Notes under the pieces: generated by a model
Told to the model about the DNA's origin: nothing
Database searches by the model: none
The model's input: the letters and a program-made list of their open reading frames with translations, nothing else
In this document: one piece after another, positions 57,475 to 64,000 of the stretch
How positions within the stretch are numbered: position 1 is the stretch's first letter
Layout of the letters: the number at the start of each line of letters is the position of its first letter
Source: Ariolimax columbianus
Taxonomy: Eukaryota > Mollusca > Gastropoda > Stylommatophora > Arionidae
Direction of reading: 5' to 3'
DNA: 64,000 nt
Assembly: GCA_036924085.1 (NCBI GenBank)
Contig: JAVGWX010000018.1
Coordinates: forward strand, 18,541,464-18,605,463
Translations under genes and position numbers: made by a program

Positions 57475-58572
57475 TCTTCTTCATCGTACGCAGTCAGACA
57501 GTAACCATTATTTTTTCGAAAAAAGCGGCGATCATCCTGAGGCTGTCGACGCTGCCATAGAGCTTGTCTTGTGTTTCCACTGGTGATGGCCACATCTGCT
57601 CTCTCTGATCCTCGTATGTCGGGCAGTCCTGCAGCAGATGCTCAGCGGTCATTTTCCCGGTACCACAGGGGCATTCGTCGGTGCCACCTATCTTCAATGT
57701 GTTGAATAGGTTGTACCTCAGTCTATTGTAGCCAGTGCGAAGTCTGAAGACCACGACCTGCTCTCTTCTGTTCAACTGGTAATAGGCATCGTTTTTGGTG
57801 TAGCCAGTATGTTCAGTTTCCCATTTGGTCATGTATCTGGCTTTAATAAGCCGTTTTGACTCTTCGTACGTCATACTAGTATCTGTTTGTGGTAGTCTTG
57901 CACCTTCTTTTGCCAGTCTGTCTGCCTCCTCGTTGCCTTGGATGTTGCAGTGTGATGAGACCCACTGTACCACTACCCTTTTTGGTGCGTACTGCTGGCA
58001 TAGATGACAGAGTACTGCTCTTAAGTCATTAAGCTCAATGTTTTTCTGGCTTTTTAGCGCTGGGACTACGGCCAGAGCATCTGTAAGCAGGACTGTATGG
58101 CTTTCATTTTCTATTTGTGTCACCAATTCTTCCACTGCCGCCCTCAGTGTCTCTGCCTCCGCTCTGAAATTGCTTGTGTACTTACCAGTAGCGAATGACA
58201 GTGTTATTTTTCTGCCATTTGGTAGGTTCAGGAATGCTTCTGCCCCTCCGTTCTGTGTAGTGTTTGTTACAGAACCGTCGGTGTATGCATGGGTCCAGTC
58301 CATGCTTGGGTAGTTTTTCGATATAAAGCTTAGGGTAGTATCTCTCCTTTCTTTTTCAGTCTGGCAGTTTTTGTTTCCAATACCTGGTATATTTTCTACC
58401 ACCTCTGGAAATATATCCTGCCTCCAGGTAGGTTTTCGTACAGCAGTAATGGGCTTTGGTGTTGTTAGTGCGTTTATGGGATCTTCGTGCATCTTTGCTT
58501 TGGCTATTTCTGCAAAGTTTCTCCGCTTTAGTTTCCCATTTCCGAAATTGTTTAGTCTTTCAGCGATGTTAT
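57475..58572 (-). pseudogene. RNase H-bearing LINE 3' fragment (catalytic residues intact)
   Basis: The minus strand, from 58572 downwards, reads IAERLNNFGNGKLKRRNFAE, then RNase HI motifs: DWTHAYTDGSVTN (Asp), SNFRAEAETLRAAVEELV (Glu), HTVLLTDALAVVPALK (Asp), VVVQWVSSHCNIQGNEEADR (His/Asp) and LAKEGA. After these come VVVFRLRTGYNRLRYNLFNT and the zinc-like CPCGTGKMTAEHLLQDCP. It ends MVTV-stop followed by cgtacgatgaagaagaagaag. RNase H domains in I/Jockey-type LINEs remove RNA from RNA:DNA hybrids during target-primed reverse transcription. The frame is open for about 350 codons, suggesting a recent copy. The RT and endonuclease are missing, and the 5' junction lies in an 18/20-bp array. Confidence 0.88.
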
Positions 58573-60325
58573 AATAACAGCTTGAGAGGCAAGAACAGCT
58601 TGAGAGGTACAGGAACAGCTTTGGAGTTATAAGAACAGCTTGAGAGGTATAAGAACAGCTTGAATGGCAAGAACAGCTTGAGAGGTATAAGAACAGCCTG
58701 AGAGGCAAGAACAGCTTGAGAAGCAAGAACGGCTTGAGAGACAAGAACAGCTTGAGAGGTATAAGAACAGCTTGGGAGGTATAAGAACAGCTTGAAAGGT
58801 ATAAGAATAGCTTGAGAGGTATAAGAACAGCTTGAGAGGTATAAGAACAGCTAGAGAGGCAAGAACAGCTTGAGAGACAAAAACAGCTTGGGAGGTATAA
58901 GAACAGCTTGAGAGGTTTAAGAACAGCTTGAGAGGCAAGAACAGCTTGAGAAGCAATATCAGCTTGAGAGACAAGAACAGCTTGAGAGGTATACAAACAA
59001 ATTGAGAGAAGAATAGCTTGAGAGGTATAAGAATAGCTTGAGAGGTTTAAAAACAGCTAGAGAGGCAAGAACAGCTAGAGAGGCAAGAACAGCTAGAGAG
59101 GCAAGAACAGCTTGAGATGTATAAGATCCGCTTGAGAGGTATAAAAATAACTTGAGAGGCAAGAACAGCTTGAGAGGTATACAAACCGCTTGAGAGACAA
59201 GAACAGCATGAGAGGTACAAGAACAGCTTGAGAGACAAGAACAGCTTGAGAGGCAAGAACAGCTTGAGAGGCAAGAACAACTTGAGAGGCAAGAACAGCG
59301 TGAGAGGTATAAGAACAGCTTGGGAGGTATAAAAACAGCTTGAGAGGTATAAGAACAGCTAGAGAGGTAAGAACAGCTAGAGAGGCAAGAACAGCTTGAG
59401 AGGTATACAAACCGCTTGAGAGACAAGAACAGCTTGGGAGGTATAAAAACAGCTTGAGAGGTATAAGAACAGCTAGAGAGGCAAGAATAGCTAGAGAGGC
59501 AAGAACAGCTTGAGAGGTATACAAACCGCTTGAGAGACAAGAACAGCTTGAGAGGTATACAAACCGCTTGAGAGACAAGAACAGCATGAGAGGTATAAGA
59601 ACAGCTTGAGAGACAAGAACAGCTTGAGAGCAAGAACAGCTTGAGAGGTATAAGAACAGCTTGAGAGGTATAAGAACAGCTTGAGAGGCAAGAACAGCTT
59701 GGGAGGTATAAGAACAGCTAGAGAGGCAAGAACAGGTTGAGAGGTATAAGAACAGCTTGAGAGGTATAATAACAGCTTGAGAGGCAAGAACAGCTTGAGA
59801 GGCAAGAACAGCTTGAGAGGTATAAGAACAGCTTGAGAGGTATAAGAACAGCTTGAGAGGTATAAAAACAGCTTGAGAGGTATAAGAACAGCTTGAGAGA
59901 CAAGAACAGCTTGAGAGGCAAAAACAGCTTGAGAGGTATAAGAACAGCTTGAGAGGTATTAGAATAGCTTGAGAGGCAAGAACAGCTAGAGAGGTATTTG
60001 AACAACTTGAGAGGTATAAGAACAGCTTGAGAGGTATTAGAATAGCTTGAGAGGCAAGAAAAGCTTGAGAAGTATTCACACATCTTGAGGGGTATAAGAA
60101 CAGCTTGAGAGACAAGAACAGCTTGAGAGGCAAGAACAGCTTGAGAGGCAAGAACAGCTTGAGAGGCAAGAACAGCTTGAGAGGTATAAGAACAGCTTGA
60201 GAGGCAAGAACAGCTTGAGAGGCAAGAACAGCTAGAGAGGCAAGAACAGCTTGAGAGGCAAGAACAGCTTGAGAGGTATAAGAACAGCTTGAGAGACAAG
60301 AACAGCTTGAAAGGTATACGAACGG
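58573..60325. repeat. 18/20-bp mixed minisatellite, 1.75 kb
   Basis: About 90 units, mixing aagaacagcttgagaggc (18) and aagaacagcttgagaggtat (20). The minus frame reads SSCSCL and SSCSYTSQAVL; these are not genes. Confidence 0.95.
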
Positions 60326-61012
60326 AGACGTGTGGTGGGGAAAGAGGGAGTTGGAAAGTGGGAGTGTCTGGATCGATTTGTTTAACCTGACCCTGATCAC
60401 TCTTTGCTATCTCAGTTTGCACCAAACAGAAGCCTGTGTCAAAGAAATGTGTGAGATTTAAAACGGTCGCTGATGTAAAATGGGGTTTACATAATCATGT
60501 TGCAAGTCGCATGCCCAATCTCTTTTGCATTTGTAGTTATTTGTTTTTAAATCTCCAGAATCAACTAGAAAGCAATCCAGTCAACCCATTTACAAATGGG
60601 CATCTGGATTACCGTTAGGGAAGGCAATACAGCAAGGAAAGCACGTGGGCAGCTCAGCTCACGTAATCTTATTAAACACAGAATAAACCAGTTAATAGGG
60701 ATACCAATAAGCTGGCTACCACACGATCAGGATTATTAACACGACATAATATAACAAAAACAAAAAAGCCGTACTGTTGCTGAAAGGCATGTGACTTGCC
60801 ACCATGAGATAATCCAAATATACAGAAAAGAAAGACAAAACAAAACTCATAATATTAGACTTCATTAAACGAACTCTTAAACACTTCATCCTTGACGGCA
60901 GTGATATGTTACATGACAATTATTTCTAATTTGAGCCTAACCTGAACGTCTTACTATATCCGTTGCGTAGGTGGTCGCCGTCGCTACACGCCCCCACCCT
61001 GGCGTTAGGTGT
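60326..61012. other. Intron sequence next to the N-terminal exon; no gene seen
   Basis: Unique AT-rich sequence apart from the donor site at 61013-61018. Confidence 0.45.
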
Positions 61013-61018
61013 ACTTAC

Positions 61019-61177
61019 CGAAAGCAGGTACTGCTTCTCCTCGTTGGTCAAGCCAACATCCTTCCTGAAGACACCCATCCCCAAGAAGTCCTCTCCGGTC
61101 TCAATGCCGAGTTCTTCCATCATTCTCGGGGCCGCGTTAAGCAATGACTCGCGGTAGGCGAGGTAAACCTTGTCCAT
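61019..61177 (-). CDS. TRPC-type cation channel, N-terminal coding exon (partial gene)
   Basis: This exon encodes 53 residues, from MDKVYLAYRE to EEKQYLLS. The ATG lies at 61177-61175, with an in-frame stop 21-24 bases upstream. A possible acceptor (tctcaacag) at 61202-61204 would make the exon 61019-61201 with a short 5' UTR. The exon ends in TCG followed by the donor GTAAGT (61018-61013), phase 0. Joined to the exon at 48130-48390 it reads [24 protein letters not shown] subunits have this pattern: a short cytosolic N-terminus, then 'EEK.YL..VE.GD' leading into ankyrin repeats. TRPC channels are tetrameric plasma-membrane cation channels acting downstream of phospholipase C. The TRPC4/5 or TRP-gamma branch is an inference from wording alone. 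The neighbouring 55-bp array starts about 20 bases beyond the acceptor. No promoter was recognised. Confidence 0.8.
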
Positions 61178-61219
61178 GACCACGGGGTGGAGAAGTCAAC
61201 CCTGTTGAGAATACAAAAG

Positions 61220-62095
61220 TGACAAAATTAGGCCAGACACAACCTAAAACTAAATGACAATATAGGCATTTATGTGATAAAATTAGGCCAGGCCCAACCT
61301 AACACCAGTTGACAATGTAATCATTTGTGTGATAAAATTAGGCCAGGCACAACCTAAAACTAAATGAGAATATAGGCCTTTATGTGATAAAATTAGGCCA
61401 GGTACAACCTAACACTAGTTGACAATGTAATCATTTGTGTGATAAAATTAGGAAGGAGATATCCCATGCCTTATTGGCAATAAAAGTATTTGTGTGGTAC
61501 AATTAGGCCAGGTACAACCTAACACCAGTTAGCAATGTAGGCATTTGTGGGACAAAATTAGGCCAGGCACAACCTAACACTAGTTGACAATGTAATCATT
61601 TGTGTGATAAAATTAGGAAGGAGATATCCCATGCCTTATTGGCAATAAAAGTATTTGTGTGATACAATTAGGCCAGGTACAACCTAACACCAGTTGGCAA
61701 TGTAGGCATTTGTGGGACAAAATTAGGCCAGGCACAACCTAACACCAGTTGGCAATATAGGCATTTGTGTGACAAAATTAGGCCAGGCACAACCTAACAC
61801 CAGTTGGCAATATAATTATTTATGTGATAAAATTAATCCAGACACAACCTAACACCAGTAGGCAATATAATTATTTATGTGATAAAATTAGGCCAGACAC
61901 ACCCTAACACCAGTTGGCAATATAATTATTTATGTGATAAAATTAGGCTAGACACAACCTAACACCAGTTGGCAATATAATTATTTATGTGATAAAATTA
62001 GGCCAGACACACCCTAACACCAGTTGGCAATATAATTATTTATGTGATAAAATTAGGCCAGACACACCATAACACCAGTTGGCAATATAAACATT
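61220..62095. repeat. 55-bp minisatellite upstream of the exon
   Basis: About 16 units of gataaaattaggccaggcac plus aacctaacaccagttggcaa and tataggcatttgtgt. A different unit (aggaaggagatatcccatgc) occurs at 61449 and 61615, 166 bp apart, which shows block duplication. Confidence 0.94.
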
Positions 62096-62289
62096 TCATA
62101 CTAAAGATAAATCATCATCAGCATTATCGTGTGCTATGCCGCTCAGCAAAAAAGTTAATTGATTTCGACAACTTCCTTTTTAGGAATTATATCTTGGGCA
62201 TTCATCAATGTATGACGTTAAATGGTCCAGATTCCATTTGTCAGTTCGGTATCTTGTCTCAGAAACTTGTTGTCATAACACGCAATAGG
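62096..62289. other. No gene recognised
   Basis: Short unique stretch before a SINE. Confidence 0.4.
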
Positions 62290-62530
62290 AGGTCGGCGTA
62301 GGCTAGTGGTTAAGTGACACGGCTCACAACCAGAAGGTGCTGGGTTCGATCCCCACCATAGCACCGGCCGTTACCCCGGGGAAGCAAACCTTAGAAAATA
62401 CAGGAGGAAGCAGACCCTTACATAGAATGCATGCTAAAGTCGGATGCACTGGGCCGACAGGCGCAAAATGAAAACCACAGTGCAACGCACACCGCCTTGG
62501 GGATTAGAGAAATAAGGCGAATGCAAAGAA
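62290..62530 (+). mobile_element. SINE family A, best copy
   Basis: A-box gtaggctagtggttaagtga, B-box tgggttcgatccccacca (62341-62358), taccccggggaagcaaacct, core gtcggatgcactgggccgac (62439-62458), cagtgcaacgcacaccgcct and 3' end aaataaggcgaatgcaaaga. Its Pol III box pair appears intact. Confidence 0.9.
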
Positions 62531-62814
62531 AACCCCCCCCCCCCCCCAAAAACCCCCGAAAAACACGCAATATTTTAAAATACGTATTGGTTGTTGTTGA
62601 AGTCGTTAAACAGTACTGGATAGACAAACAAGAACAAAATATCAGAAAGTGTCTGCGTGACTTAATAACTGTTACAGCTACCTGAACACTGAACATCAGT
62701 ATATCAACAAAACAGCTGACAAACTGTATAGTTATCCAAAGAAAACACGAGAGGAAAGTGTCAACGTGAAATTAAATGTTAAAAAAAAAGTTCTTTGTAT
62801 CGCAGGTCAGACAA
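62531..62814. other. No gene; poly-C run at 62532-62548
   Basis: A C17-type run and short unique sequence. Confidence 0.4.
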
Positions 62815-63345
62815 CATTAAACATGAAGACGTTATAAATGACATTAGAAATGATGACGTAGAAAATGAAGACATTTGAAATGATGACATTAGAAATAATT
62901 ACATTAAAAATTCGGATATCAGAAATGTGAACATTAAAATTACGACATTAAAAATGTTGATACTAGAAATGATGACATTATAAATGACGACATTTGCAAC
63001 GATGAAATTAGAAATGTAGATATTAGAAATGTGGACAATAAAATGATGACATTATAAATGTGAACATTAGAATGATGACATTGAAATGATGACATTACAT
63101 ATGATGACACTAGAAATGTGGACATTAAAATGATGACATTAAAATGATGACATTACAAATGACGACACTAGAAATGTGGACATTAAAATGATGACATTAA
63201 AATGATGACATTACAAATGATGACACTAGAAATGTGGGCATTAAAATGATGACATTAAAATGATGACATTACAAATGATGACATTAGAAATGATGACATT
63301 AAAATGATGACATTAAAATGATGACATTAGAAATGTGATGATAAC
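62815..63345. repeat. Short-unit (about 13-15 bp) array
   Basis: aaatgatgacattaaaatga, gatgacattagaaatgtgga and similar units, with a repeated triplet of variants at 63080-63300. Confidence 0.9.
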
Positions 63346-63399
63346 TACCCCATGTGTAAAATATGTTTAAAGACAGAATGTGATGATTCGGTTACAAAC

Positions 63400-63715
63400 A
63401 AACTTGGCAGAGATGGGTAGTCAAAGATCTCCAGACTCAGAACGGGACATCGCATCCTCAAGGCCCACCGCTACAGAATGGGTCCTAAAGACACCGCCAC
63501 ATGCGATTGTGGAGCACCCAAGCAAACACCAGAAGATATCCCGCAGGACTGCCCTATTTATGCAGACCAACGAGAGGCACTCCGGCCTGGTAGAGCGACC
63601 ATGCTCGGAAAATCGTTGGGGACCGGCGAAGACCTGAAATAGTCTTCTTAGTAAACCTCACAGGGCTAGAAACGTGACGTCATTTGGTCGAAGAAGAAGA
63701 AGAAGAAAAAGGAAA
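63400..63715 (+). pseudogene. RNase H-type LINE 3' end with GAA tail
   Basis: The + frame reads SRLRTGHRILKAHRYRMGPK, TATCDCGAPKQTPEDIPQDC and PIYADQREALRPG, then a stop near 63640 and, after a short UTR (gaaacgtgacgtcatttggt), a cgaagaagaagaagaa tail. The 'RLRTGH..L..HR', 'C.CG....T.E.I.QDCP' order matches 57600-57720. Only the last roughly 80 codons remain. Confidence 0.75.
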
Positions 63716-64000
63716 AAAAAAGAAAATGATTCGTTCATTTCATTAGAATGCAATCTAAACAATTACCACTGTACAATTTCGCTTCAAGACATGTGGTAGA
63801 TTGCGTAGCAGACGGATAGATAACACAACATCCTACTCAAACAGTACGTATAACCACATACTCTACACACTTAACTAAGAACATAACTTAAGCACCCAAC
63901 AAGTGGGTGGAAAATTAATTCAATCAGATAAGACAGGCAAATTGTGTGACTTTCTGATAATGCGAATAAATGAGATATGTTTAACAAAACAAAACAAAAA
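63716..64000. other. No gene recognised
   Basis: AT-rich sequence to the window end. Confidence 0.4.

Larger units (their letters stand above)
48391..61018 (-). other. TRPC-like gene intron, 12,628 bp
   Basis: The intron is bounded by GTAAGT on the exon-1 side and CAG on the exon-2 side, both read on the minus strand. It contains LINE fragments at 48955-49340, 51660-51890, 53939-54195 and 57480-58572, SINE copies at 49868-50243, 52015-52287 and 56045-56205, and arrays of 20, 35, 30, 63, 29, 21, 30, 28, 30 and 18/20 bp. No further exon was recognised inside it. Confidence 0.75.

Noticed and set aside
58959..60425. 435-codon Ser/Cys/Leu-rich open frame as a secreted or structural protein
   Set aside because: It follows the 18/20-bp array exactly, and overlapping frames are equally open.
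62290..62360. Genuine tRNA gene
   Set aside because: A and B boxes are present but the sequence continues into a repeated SINE body found at three other places.

Overview
The window looks like animal nuclear DNA, most likely from a mollusc and probably a gastropod. Three things support this: an 18S-like rRNA segment of gastropod type, two spliced exons of a TRPC-type cation channel with canonical GT/AG sites, and dense non-LTR retrotransposon (LINE), SINE and minisatellite content with no operon structure. The species call is an inference; no search was run.

Host genes. The only supportable host protein gene is on the minus strand: a coding exon at 61019-61177 (N-terminus) splices across a 12.6-kb intron to an ankyrin-repeat exon at 48130-48390. 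The join is phase 0 and reads through in the TRPC pattern. Later exons were not found, so they probably lie left of position 1. The intron holds LINE and SINE relics and at least nine tandem arrays.

Layout. 1-6840: LINE 3' fragments, tRNA-like SINEs and two copies of a fold-back mariner-derived element. 6841-13310: a 36-38 bp minisatellite region interrupted by a 17-bp array and by a nearly full-length, broken endonuclease/reverse-transcriptase LINE (9110-11985). 13385-23455: SINEs, a 2-kb 15-bp array and several LINE relics. 23866-25725: a degenerate TTAGGG-like tract followed by G-rich DNA. 26600-32635: microsatellites and minisatellites, including GATA/GACA. 34300-36935: a probable ETS-like leader, then a chimeric rRNA pseudogene joining the 5' two-thirds of 18S to the 3' end of 28S, with an internal duplication of the junction. 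37200-48000: LINE/SINE relics and arrays. 48130-61177: the TRPC-like exons and intron. 61200-64000: a 55-bp array, a SINE, a 13-15 bp array and one more LINE 3' end.

How the parts relate. The mobile elements appear to belong to a few interacting families. Three SINE families share a short central core. One SINE carries the same 3' tail as a CR1-like LINE, and another ends in a GAA-rich tail like the RNase H-bearing LINEs. Several minisatellites appear to have arisen by local expansion of LINE coding sequence, and SINEs or LINEs repeatedly sit inside arrays. The most unusual items are the 18S-28S chimera, the fold-back mariner family, the shared SINE core and the pair of homologous loci (38600-39360 and 52315-53860) that show minisatellite expansion in progress.
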